From: Pyrenula massariospora
Lineage: Eukaryota; Ascomycota; Eurotiomycetes; Pyrenulales; Pyrenulaceae
DNA: 64,000 nt
Direction: 5' to 3'
NCBI GenBank assembly: GCA_021030905.1
Contig: JAGFMI010000023.1
Location: 558,001 to 622,000, forward strand
In this document: piece after piece, positions 33,497 through 43,866 of the stretch
How positions within the stretch are numbered: the first letter of the stretch is position 1
How the letters are laid out: the number at the start of each line of letters is the position of its first letter
Made by a program: the position numbers and the translations under genes
Notes under the pieces: generated by a model
The model's database searches: none
What the model was told of the DNA's origin: nothing
The model's input: the letters and a program-made list of their open reading frames with translations, nothing else

Positions 33497-34189
33497 ATGC
33501 CGCTGCAGGTGGAGTTGGCACTGGAAGAGGACGTGCCCAGGCTACACGATATTGAAATTGCAGCTTTCAGGTCCTGTGAGGCGATGTATATCTTGTGGCC
33601 AGGTCTCCACGGCGACAGAACTACGGCAGAAGCAAGGAAAGATAATGAACAATACCTTTTGAGCACAATCACTGAAGACGCAATGACGCGGCTGGTGAAG
33701 GCTGTGGACACAGATAATGAAGGCGAGATCGTTGCGTTTGCTTTGTTCCAGATCTGCCCGGAAGGGCTTCCCAGCCCGCAGTTCCGTGAATTGGGAAATC
33801 CAGCAGTGTATGGCGTTGGAAGCAACCTGCGAGCCTGCCTCGAATTCTTCACCCTTGGGTTTCGTAGACAGATGAGACACATTGGCAATAGAGCGTGCAC
33901 AAGTAAGCCGATTCTCACACGGCTGGAATGAAACTTATCTCTTGTAGTGCTCGAGTTACTCTGCACCGATCCTCAACATCAACGAAGAGGCGCGGCAAGC
34001 TTACTACTCAATTGGTGTTGGGAGAGATCAAGAGACGAGCACTTACCAATGTACCTCGAGACATTCGCCACCGGGCACAAATTGTACGAAAGGAAGGGAT
34101 TTCGCGATGTGGACTCAGACACGTGGGACATGCGGCCGCACAATGGTAGTGGATTGTGCTGGCATGGGCTGATGATGAAGAGCGAGTAA
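33497..34189 (+). CDS. GNAT-family N-acetyltransferase, function unknown
   Basis: Two exons (33497-33902, 33948-34189) give 215 residues. The start region PLQVELALEEDVPRLHDIE and the AAFRSCEAMYILWPG loop are usual for fungal GNAT proteins. The acetyl-CoA-binding motif A is LELLCTDPQHQRRGAASLL, which spans the start of exon 2, followed by PMYLETFATGHKLYERKGF, the typical motif B with Tyr near the end. The 45-bp intron (GTAAGC to TTGTAG) keeps the frame. The acceptor substrate cannot be predicted. It is 1.2 kb downstream of GNA1 on the same strand but belongs to a different GNAT subfamily, so it is not a recent duplicate. Confidence 0.88.
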
Positions 34190-36185
34190 AGTACTATGAG
34201 AGGATGGTTGATCGCTGGAGATCACCAAAACCGAAAGACCGAAAGATTCAATCTGGTTTTGATAACGCCGATTCGTTTGCCGACGGCGTGGTTCTTTAAT
34301 TGTATTCATCCCTATCAACAGCTGGCGAGTTACTCCCGTTTGACAGAAATTATGGATTTTCTGTAGCCCTGGAGCACATTGTCCTTTTACCAGTCAGGAA
34401 AATTGTGCCTTGGATTGTAGTTGTGCTGTGACACTTCCCTCAGTGCACGTCACTGATAGATTAGTACACGTCAAGAAGAGACTCCCTCAACATGGCCAAA
34501 AGGTACATGATGGTAAGCTTTTTCCGTAAAATAGATCTGGGAAGCGAAGAGACACTCAACGGTGCCTCCGGAGACTTGGCCTTTCGTCTCCTTTACGTGG
34601 TTGATGCAAAGCGTGCCTGAGGAATCCTGCGGTCCGGCTGTGTCTGAAAGCAATGGTGATTGAAACCGTGCAAAGTTTTAGATCGCTCTATGAAACAAAT
34701 TCGTGCGACGTGATTGCTCTCCCACATTGAATCATAAAGACCTACGTGCATAGTGTAACTGGGCGGCACGCTTCTGGAAATGGGTAACGCGACTTGCAAC
34801 TATTTCCGCCAATTCATGATTTGTACGGCTGGGCTGCTCTCAAGGAACCGAGCATGAATTGTGTGTAAAGCAGGAATTGCGAAGTATCAGCTTGTCGAGA
34901 GAGCGCAGCTTCAGATACCAATCGGATAACACTGCGTGTCATCGAGATTTCCCTGTGTCAAACACTTCATCATTCGCACATCCAATGCCTTTGGTGACAT
35001 GAGGAGCTCGTGACGCGTCCGCGTGAGTGAGAGGTAAAATGGGTCCACCGCGGCGTTTAGTCCGCGAGGCCAGACGAGACGAGATCATGACAGCCTTAGA
35101 TTGGAAAGAGTGGGTACTTTGTATTTGGTGGACTGAAGCTTGGACCCGCGAGTATGATGACATGGGCGGCTAGAGGGTTGGAAAAATGGTCATTCACAGG
35201 GGTGATCAGAAGCAGGAAGAACAGGAGGAACAGCAGATCGTTAAGCTTCAAAGCGGTGAGGTGAAATGAGGATCAGAGGCAAGATCCGAAAAATTACCAC
35301 TTTGCGCATGCACAGACTCCATATGTCCCGTCGTTGAGGAGCCAAGATCGTATGTTGATGGGTAGAATTCCCGGCTCTTGCTGAGTGCGGGTGAGGAAAA
35401 GGAGGGCTGCAGGCGAGGAGCGCTATTGATTTGTGTAAGATTGTGCAGCCACCGAATGATTCCGTTTGCCTGCGAATCGGCAGGGCACCGTTCTGGCAGG
35501 GATTTCGAATAGGTAACTTGGGAGCGTCTCTGCGCTACAACCGTCTCTGAGCATCATCGATCTGCTCTGCGCTGGGTTGAAAGGGGATATCGTCCTGGTC
35601 GATTCAAGTTTTTCGTACCGTCAACATGTGACCGACCGGGGCCAGGCAAAGGATGCTGAGTCGCCATGACTTGCAGCTGCCCGCTCGACGCCACCGACGC
35701 ATGATTACCACTTCGAGAGCTCCCGTTGTAGCAAATTTCGGGGGGATTAATAGCTAGCCATGTTGTTCCTGAGAGGGTTGCACGGCTGACCGTTGAAGAG
35801 TACAATCTCGGGGTCGTAATCGGTCATTATTCTGGCGGTGGTGAAGAGGCCAGTTGACTTCCGGGATGGTGGGCGATGATCGGTGATGGTGGAAGATTGA
35901 TATGCGATGCTGACGTCCCTGCCCACCTTCCCGTCGTGGGGTGAGGAAGCGTTCTCCTTGCCTCTTAGGGGCGTGTAGCTTCACCGTCCTGATCGCGCCC
36001 GGGAGTTGGCGGTCGGGCAGATCCTGGGCTAGCGGCTGCCCAGAAGGCTCTAGAGCTTTACCCAGAGGAACCGGCGGCCCCGCAAAGGCTGCAAGGGCTG
36101 TTGCCAAGCTCCATCTCCCCCCCAATCGCACGCGCTGTCGGACCAAGCACGCCCAATTGCTCCGGTGCTACCGCTTGCCAGTAAA
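34190..36185. other. Intergenic, about 2 kb
   Basis: No supported gene. Frames up to 151 codons near 35754-36396 overlap on both strands in GC-richer DNA and look like chance. It is probably the long upstream region of the FLC-like gene. Confidence 0.45.
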
Positions 36186-36214
36186 CCTGCACCACCTGCA
36201 CCACCTACACCACC
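36186..36214 (+). repeat. Short CACCTGCAC-type direct repeat
   Basis: Three near-identical copies of CCTGCACCA in a row, about 510 bp upstream of the FLC-like ATG, followed by a CTGTCTCTG-rich stretch. The CACCTGC core contains an E-box-like CACCTG, so a bHLH site is conceivable but unproven. Confidence 0.6.
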
Positions 36215-36634
36215 GCTGTCTGTCTCTGTCGCTGTCTCTGATCGCTCTTCCACCCACGCTGCTGCTGTCTTCAACATCACACCGACATCTCCCGCTCACC
36301 AGCTCGTTCGTTCGTTCAAGCCACCAGAACCCCGACGTTCGCTGTGAATTCACGTTGACGCATCGTCGGATATCACGCGTTCCCCGCAGCAGGTGAAATT
36401 CTCCCTCCCTTGCCGAAACCTCAAACTCCACCTGCGGCCACAACGATCTCACCTTCCTCCGCACGCTGAACAATAGGTAACTGCTGTGAATAGCCTATTG
36501 AGGATTGAAGAAAAAATGAGAGTCACAATGTGCGTCACTTAAAAGAGCTTGGAATCCAGGTGCAAGTGGCCCGACCTGTGATAGTGTGAAATTCTTGAGG
36601 AGGCTGGGCCGCTACCCTCACCCAGGCTCAACGC

Positions 36635-36642
36635 AATAAAAG
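36635..36642 (+). promoter_or_regulatory. TATA-like element upstream of the FLC-like gene
   Basis: AATAAAAG lies 83 bp before the ATG at 36725 and just before a pyrimidine-rich leader (CCTCCTTCTCCCAGCTCTC), a common fungal promoter layout. Confidence 0.3.
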
Positions 36643-36724
36643 CCGGTCTACATCATAACGACGTTACCTCCTTCTCCCAGCTCTCGGGACTCTACTGCCA
36701 GAGCTCAACATACATACGGCGGCC

Positions 36725-39700
36725 ATGGCGGTCATGGGGTTTCTTTTCCCACCGTTGCGGCTCGGCGTTATTGGGTTGATTTTGGTCCTGCTCACCTTGT
36801 GCTCCTTTTCAAGCGCAGGTAATGGTACGCAGATGATTGCAGCTCAAGATAGCAACGGAAACGCCATCTGGTTACGAGATGATCGGAAGCCGGCTCTATA
36901 CACGTCAAATTTTGGGGACTGTCAAGGAGATTCTCTGATCAATGTCACTCGCTTCGATGCCGCCTACTACCGCGACAACATGACGGTATTGTTCCACCTG
37001 GAGGGAAACACTGCAGTCAAAAATGAGAGCTTGATGAGTAAGTGGAATTAACTAATTTTAACACAACCACAGCTGACCTAGCCAGTGTACATTGGAGTCT
37101 TTGCCTACGGCGAATCTCGCTTCGACCTGACTTTCAATCCCTGCAATGCCAATATCGACAGCCTTTGCCCGATGAACTCCAGCGTTCCAATCCTCGCCAA
37201 CGGCATCATCCCTGTTTCTCAAAGCGACGTCGCCAACATTCCACCTCTTGCTTTCCAGGTACCGGATTTTGAAGGACAGGCAATATTGCGAATATTTGCA
37301 AACTCCACCCAGACTCAAATTGGTTGCTACTCGGCCTTAGTGACAAATGGAGCCTCGTTCTCGCATCCGGTAGCGGTGGGCTCGGTCTTAGGTGTTTTCA
37401 CCGCCGTCGCAATGATATCGTCCGTTGCCGTGGCGATCTACGGCGACAGCATACCCGAAACTCGCAAACACTACGCCCATTCGGTTTCAGTTTGGGTGGT
37501 GTTCGCCGTCTATCATCACATCTATTTTACCGGAACATTGTCCATGAATTGGCCAAGTGTCCTGCCTGCTTTTTGGAGCAATTTTGCGTGGTCTGCCGGC
37601 ATGATCTATAGCCAAAAGATGCAAAACTCGATTAATCAATTCATTGGCTCTAACACAGGCAATATTAGCATCGTCGGAGCTGCAGCTTCTGGCGTTGATG
37701 CGCAAGGTCTAGGAGGTGGCTACTCAATTTCCCAGATCTACAAACGAGCTGCAGAACTTAAATTTCGCTCGTTCGATGGCTTCGGATCTTCGCTACGTTC
37801 AAGAGAGATCGAGCATGTCCTAGCAAGGCGAGAAGGTGGCGGCAATATTTCATCTTCGTTCTACGGGAGCCCCGTGCAGCCGGGTCTTCCATTGCCAGGT
37901 AATTTTTCGGGTTTTGCAGGGACCTTGAGCCGAGAAGGCATACCTCTATCAAACGCTTTCATGACCGGCTTGCTGTGGTTCTTGGCTTTCATAGGTTGCC
38001 TGATTCTTGGTGTCTTGATGCTCAAAGTATCCGTGGAGTACTTTGTAAAGACCACGGATCGCTTCAACTTCTTTAGACAACATTGGCTGCGATTTCTGGA
38101 GGCAATCGTGTCCCGCGCCTTCTTCATCGGCTTCTTTATGTTCATGCTTTTAACGATGTTACAGTTCACATTGTCTGCATCGGTTGGCGTGACAGTCGTG
38201 GCTGCAATCGTTTTCTTCATTTTCTATATGGGGATGATGTCGATTGCGGCCTACGCCTTATTCTACCGCTTGAGATCTGGAAAATATGCCGCCGGACCTG
38301 ATCGCTTAAACGTGGAGAGAAAGAGAGTCTGGGGCTTCATACCATGGTATTCCTTGATGCGAGAAAGCAAGTTCCAGGAAAAGGAAGACTCCAAGAATTT
38401 CACACGTAGCGTACCTTGGTGGAGCGTGCGATTCGTGGACAGCAATCCCGAGAGGGCCCAAGTACACGAAGACAACGACTACATCATCCGTTTTGGCTGG
38501 CTGTCTGCTCGCTTCCGACGTACGAAGTGGTGGGCTTTCGCGCTCTGGCTGATGTACGATTTCGTCAGAGCCTGCTTTTATGGAGGGGCTGCAGGACATC
38601 CGCTCACACAAGTATTCGGTCTTCTCGTTGTCGAATGCATTGCCTTCTTAACCATTATATGGATGCGGCCATTTGAAGCGACAAGACTCAATATGATCAT
38701 GATATACTGTCTCGGTTTCAGCAAGGTTACTACTGTTGCATTGTCAGCCGCTTTTGATATCCAATTCAATCTTGGTCGTATCCTTACCACGGTCCTTGGT
38801 ATCGTTATCATCGTCATCCAGGCTCTATTGACGATCTTCTTGCTGGTAGCCGTGGCGCTTGGTGCAATCTCTAGCTACATGTCAGTCACGAGATATAAGG
38901 AGGATTTTCATCCGAAGTCCTGGGCAAATCATAGGAGGAGGTATTTCAAGCACGTGGATCAGAAAGCTACAGACCTGCCTCCTCCGCCACCACCGCCACC
39001 TCCACCTGAGCCAGAGAAACCCAAAGAACCTTATTTCTCAGTCTCAAACGTCAAGAGACAACCAAAGATTGATGACGAGGATGACGACACTGTGACAGAT
39101 CTCGGTTTCAATGATTCGCGGAGCTCTCTGCCCCATCTTACTGGTGAAGTTAGTCGCGCGCCGTCTCTACATTCTCAAAGCGTTAGCAATCTGCCTTACG
39201 GGGCTAGGCGCCATCGAGCAAGTTGGAGCACCCGCGACTTTGAGCTCCTACAGATGCAAGAAGAACAGCAGCAGCCTCAAGCGGCTCCTTGGACAATGCA
39301 CCCTAGGATGAGCGATGTTGATCTTCAGGAAACGGCTCGAAGACACCGAGCATCTTCAATCAAGTCTTCCGGCTCGCCGATTGCAACGGATGCTCCACCA
39401 CTCCCGCCTTTGCCTCAGCATATCGCTCCTGAAATGCGCACTCGAGCTGCGACTATGAAGGCCAAATCTTCGCCGCGAATGGAACTGTCTTCCCAGTCGC
39501 CTGACAATGGACGCTATCGGTCTATGTCCCTCAAAAACCCGCCCAAAGTTTCGGAAGACTCAGAGTCATCAGGCCATAGGAGACGTTCCTCTTCCCTCAG
39601 GGGCCAACATCCGGACACTTTCGATATTCCAGTCCCACCACTACCAGCGCGCACGATGACACCTCCAGTTAGAGGACATAGAAGCAAATTGAGCTCTGGC

Positions 39701-39772
39701 AGCAACCGTTTCAACCAGAATTTACACGAAGAGCCAGATGTGATAAGAGAGGTTCCGTCCCAGAATCAATAA
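36725..39772 (+). CDS. FLC/TRP-like multispanning membrane protein with ML-like domain
   Basis: Two exons (36725-37037, 37086-39772) give 999 residues. A signal peptide (GVIGLILVLLTLCSFSSA) precedes an extracytosolic ML-like domain of about 190 residues with Cys and N-glycosylation sequons (NVTRF, NMTV, NSTQ). Then come about nine to ten membrane segments of the TRP-like family, for example SVLGVFTAVAMISSVAVAI, FIGCLILGVLMLKVSVEYF and VLGIVIIVIQALLTIFLLV. The C-terminal 300 residues are a cytosolic tail with a run of ten prolines (after KATDL) and many Ser. This is the layout of yeast Flc1-3, implicated in FAD or haem transport and calcium handling in the ER and Golgi. The 48-bp intron (GTAAGT to CCAG) joins in phase. 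ATG 36734 is an alternative start. Confidence 0.88.
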
Positions 39773-39834
39773 TTAAGTTGGTTCTGCGATATTGAACACG
39801 AATTCACAAACATAATTCACTAACTTTTACTAAT

Positions 39835-39840
39835 AATAAA
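39835..39840 (+). terminator. Candidate polyadenylation signal of the FLC-like gene
   Basis: AATAAA, 63 bp after the stop codon, in an AT-rich stretch. Fungal signals are loose, so this is a positional guess. Confidence 0.35.
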
Positions 39841-39899
39841 ATGGATCGCTGAATAGATAGAAATCGCTAATGCGGAACTGGTATTGATCACATTAGTAG

Positions 39900-40323
39900 A
39901 TGTTGTCGACGTACCGTCCAATCCTTTTTTATTTCACTATCATCACTGCATGGCCGGGGGCTCAATCGGATCAGATTTGCATTGCCAACGGCGCAGAAGG
40001 TCTCCGGTGCTCTTCAGGTCTACTTTTTCTCAGCATTTGCAAACTACAGCATTCGCACGGATTTTCACTTTTGCTTCAGCATTAAAGATACCCTTCACGT
40101 CCTTCCTTCACAATTTTTGCGGCGGAATTATGATGATATTTTCACGAATGATGGGATCACGAAGGAGGAAGAATTCCTAGCATTGAGACCACGGTATGGG
40201 TTGGGGCTACATGGGATTCGCTGGACAAGGGGACAAGGGCCGAAGATCATTGGGAGGTGGAAGGTGCTAAATTCAACACCCTTACACGAAGCAGCCGGCG
40301 AGAAGCTGTTCAGGAGAGTATGA
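39900..40323 (+). CDS. Possible small secreted protein, model uncertain
   Basis: ATG 39900 opens a frame that begins like a signal peptide (PILFYFTIITAWPGAQS) and runs 61 codons. A second frame with good composition (SIRTDFHFCFSIKDTL, LALRPRYGLGLHGIRW) runs to a stop at 40321-40323. Joining them needs a 34-bp intron from GTCTCC near 39998 to TTCTCAG near 40031, shorter than any other intron here, so the model is weak. They may be one small secreted protein or two chance frames. Confidence 0.25.
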
Positions 40324-41845
40324 ATTTGGAGCTGGCACTTAAGGCCCAGGGAACTATCGATTAAGTGGCGCGGATCGGTTCATCATATCAAACCAGTCTT
40401 CAGCGCTCCCTTATGGAGGAGACTCCAGCTTCTCTAGTCCTATGTAATTAAACCAAGTCATATCTTGCTAGTGCAAGCAAGAGAATCAAATGGCCATTAC
40501 GGATTTGAACTGAGGGTCGATTCATATAGCGCCTAAGTGATTCGCGCCGTCAATCCCCGATCTTGTTGCTAAGTGCGAACAGAGCGACCTCTCCTTGTCC
40601 GTCTAGAAGCCTGCCTCAGTATAGTAGATAAAAGACAACCTTTCCATTGCCCAATTCAAGGGTCATCCCGTACCCGTTCAGCCGTAAAACTGCTTCAAGC
40701 ATGGTAGACTAACCATCCTACTATTGCCTTACAAAATACCCGCAACATCATACCGATATGTGCCGGTCGCCTGAACTGGCTGGGAGGACGTCGGCCTGTG
40801 GTGGGTGAGGACTACGAAGACTGCAACTTGATGATCTCTCGTGCGGAAACCGTGATAGGGACGCGCTTTTACCGTTGATGATACGAGAGACATAAATTTA
40901 GCTAGTGAAAAAATTTCCGTAATGTTTAGAATATAGGGAGTTAAGCCACAAGACTAGCTACCTAGGTTTATGGACCAGGAAAAAATGAAACGCAAGGATA
41001 GCTTTTTCGGGGAGCGCGGAGAGGATATGGACAAATGCTCTTGAGTGATATTGGTACTGAAATTCTCAGTGTCTTGGCGATCCCTCAGCTGTTTCGACCA
41101 GCCTCCTGCCATGCACTGAGAGGGATATTGTCGAAGAGATGTACGCCAATTGAGGTGGAGCAAGGCCTCAACGACCCGCTTGCAATTGACTTTGAAGATA
41201 CTTCCACTCGGTTGATCGGCCTTTGATCAAAGCGTTGGATAAGCCAAAGCTGCAAAGGGACAGGACAAGGCGGCAAAGTATATCACAAAAAAGAGTATAC
41301 GTCAGTGAGCGCTCTTAAGAAAGAAATGGCTAGAGGCAGCCCTGCCTTTTCCTGGGCTAACGTAGAGGAATGTGTGATAGCTAAAGCTTGCTTTGAAACG
41401 GTCGGCCAACCATCTTACCTTCGACGTATGAAAAGATGAATGAGTAATCCTGGGGTTTGGGCGGAGCAAGTTTGGAGGATAGCTTAGTCCGACTGTATGG
41501 ACTGATGATTACGAGCGTTGAGGGACGAGGAAGTTGGCTTGTGCCAGGTCTTCTCATGTTTACCTGGTAGTAAGCTCGCCACAAGATCCTGTACTTAGAA
41601 CCAACATCATTTAAAGCACAAGTACGAAAATAGCAAGTAGTATCTTTGAGACCAAGTCCGCGCCGCGCCATGTAGCAACTTCACAGTGCGGTTTGGCACG
41701 CGAAAATCATGAGATTGTCATACATTCAAGTATGAGCACTGTAGACTGGCCAAGTGAAGAAGGAATGAGTAGTAGAGTGACAAGATAAATCAAGGAGATC
41801 GCTCGGGCTGCGAGTTTTCAACCCCTGTCTAAATTCAGAATCTGA
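40324..41845. other. Intergenic
   Basis: AT-rich with frames of at most 96 codons on both strands and no motif. A tRNA-like TTCAAATCC near 40505 (minus strand) lacks a matching stem and was rejected. Confidence 0.5.
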
Positions 41846-42202
41846 AGATGTATTCGTGCCCGTAAACGGAAGCGTGGTCCCTCAGAACCTCTCACATTTT
41901 TTTGCACAAGGTATGTGGACCCACAACAGCCTTACACTGTGCCTGTTCAGCTGTTTGCACAGAAATGTCATGCAAGGACTTGGTCCGTAAAGAAATTTTC
42001 AAGAGATAGGGTTGATATGCCCTCAAAGACTTTGGTGTCAATTTTAACATATTTAGAGGACAGCATGAGGCACGTCGCACAGCATTCGCTGAAACGACAT
42101 GAGTGGGTCAAAGATAGGGCAACCAATTATTTGAACAAAGACGAACGCCGCCAATTGCCGATGAAATACGACCTAGACTGCGAGAAGCAGCGGCAGAAAT
42201 GA
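41846..42202 (+). CDS. Orphan coding-like fragment of unknown identity
   Basis: A frame of 118 codons opens after a stop at 41843 and ends at TGA 42200-42202. It begins CIRARKRKRGPSEPL, which faintly resembles the second half of a Zn2Cys6 cluster, and continues with a charged helical stretch (YLEDSMRHVAQHSLKRHEW, RATNYLNKDERRQL). No ATG is present at its beginning, but an AG at 41838 could be an acceptor. No upstream exon with the first cysteines was found. It is best seen as a possible last exon or remnant of a regulator-like gene; the family idea is weak. Confidence 0.25.
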   Translation, partial: RCIRARKRKRGPSEPLTFFCTRYVDPQQPYTVPVQLFAQKCHARTWSVKKFSRDRVDMPSKTLVSILTYLEDSMRHVAQHSLKRHEWVKDRATNYLNKDERRQLPMKYDLDCEKQRQK

Positions 42203-43258
42203 TGAGGCCCTCAAACACTCCCGGAGACTTACCTGAACAAGCAATCATTGCGACGAGTATGCAGCAAGCTTATTGAGACGAACAGTTGTAATTGGGGCCA
42301 GAACAATTCATGTATCTTGCTTGTTAAATTGTGTGTCAGGTGAAAAACAGGAAGCCTGAAAAGTTTACTTGCGACGTATCGAAGTTGGAGGACATGGGTG
42401 CTGACGAAGGAATCTCTTGCAACGCCATCCAGGACCTTTTTTCCAGCGCAGAACAACCAAGCTGAGCCATGGGGCAAACAAACATGAGGCTCCGTGGGTC
42501 ATGTCTGTCGCCCACAGGAAAGTGTGGCAACGACTACCGGTAGCGGCCATGCTCGTGCGCCGGGTGTGTGCAAGGCGCTGTAGTCTTCAAGCCTCGAAGA
42601 GTAGGAGTGAAGAAACAGATAGACCATTTAGGTTTTTGAGGCAAACAGCAAACACCAGTCATCTTCGGGTTCCGGCAGATGAGATAGGAAGATCAAGGGT
42701 GGGCTGTATGGGAAGGAGTCGCAATCATGGTTTTTTGGAGGATTTGGGTATCAGCCCGCTCTTTCCGTGCAATGAGCAGAGGCTCGCGCTCAGCTACGTG
42801 TTTGTTTGTTTGTTCCCAAGCAAATCTCGCATGCGATGGATCAAATCAGACGTGTGACCAGACTCTACAACCGCGATTGAAACGGGGTGGAACAGGAGGT
42901 TTCGAGGCTGGTCGGCTGCGAGAAATTGGATGAACTAAAGGAGGAAAGTCAGCGTGCGCGAGTCACACTTGGCCAAGGATCGCAGCTGAGCGGCACCTAC
43001 GCCGATGAGAAAGAGGGGACATGGTCAATCTTTGGGCGATGAAGGAAACTTGGGAGGTGACTGACTGATCGGCTGTTTCTGAATTTTAGGTGTTTGAGTT
43101 GGGGGGGCATGCTAGGTTCGGGAGAGGGTTTAGGCGCGATGGTGCCCGGAAGATCTGCGGTCGGCGGCGATGTGCCGCCCGGAGGTGGGCAATCTGCCCA
43201 CTGGAGTCACTCCCATTGGCTCTGCAAGCATTTTCCCCATCCTCACGTAACGCGAGCG
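42203..43258. other. Intergenic and upstream region of the PRO1-like gene
   Basis: A 146-codon frame at 42417-42857 has no protein character. An inverted CCAAT box (ATTGG) lies near 43215. Confidence 0.45.
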
Positions 43259-43326
43259 CTCTCCACTCACTCCCACTCCCACTCCCCCTCCTACGGCCTC
43301 CCCCTCCCGCTCCCATCTTCCCCCCA
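43259..43326 (+). repeat. Pyrimidine-rich tract with CACTCCC/CTCCC repeats
   Basis: About 68 bases of almost pure C and T with repeated CTCCCA, typical of strong fungal promoters near the transcription start. It is about 540-600 bp upstream of the ATG of the Zn2Cys6 gene, implying a long 5' leader. Confidence 0.7.
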
Positions 43327-43866
43327 ACGCGCTCCTCCGCAGCCCGTCACCCTCTGTGCACAGAACTTTGTGTGTCGCCGATGTTTGTTGTTGACTGATC
43401 TTGCGAGCTAGGTGCTCTATCTTGCGCTTTCTCCAGCCTACCGATCCATCTCACCATCAGCATCATCCTCGATCATACTCGACTTGACCGAAGTCCCCCC
43501 CATCGTCTCCATCGCCGTCGTCTTGCTGGCACTCCATCGATACCCGCTGTTCCTATCGCTTATCATCTCTCCCCCTCCGCACCTTACTGGGTATATTCCC
43601 ACCATTCACGATAGCCGATAACGCCCGAGTCACAGAAGAGCCGTTCCCATCTTCCAGAAAGGATCGGTGTGACCTTGGCTACTGCTATCTCTAGGTTCCG
43701 TTGTACCTACACCGATGTCACCCTTGATGGTCTTGCGACCTCACTTGCCCGGCTTCGACCTCTACACCTGAGCCAGATCTCTCTCTCACGTGCTGCCGGC
43801 GAGGCGATGGTGCTCCTGAATGCATAGACGCCATATTTGGATCGGTCATCGGCGGTAGCGCGTCGC

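Noticed and set aside
31402-34189. GNA1 and the second GNAT gene as a tandem duplicate
   Set aside because: They share only the general GNAT fold; their motifs, lengths and intron positions differ.
35754-36396. Overlapping ORFs of 130 and 151 codons on both strands
   Set aside because: They occupy the promoter side of the FLC-like gene, overlap antisense and look like low-complexity GC-rich chance frames.
40495-40530. TTCAAATCC on the minus strand, like a tRNA box B
   Set aside because: The flanking bases do not form a T-stem and no box A lies upstream.
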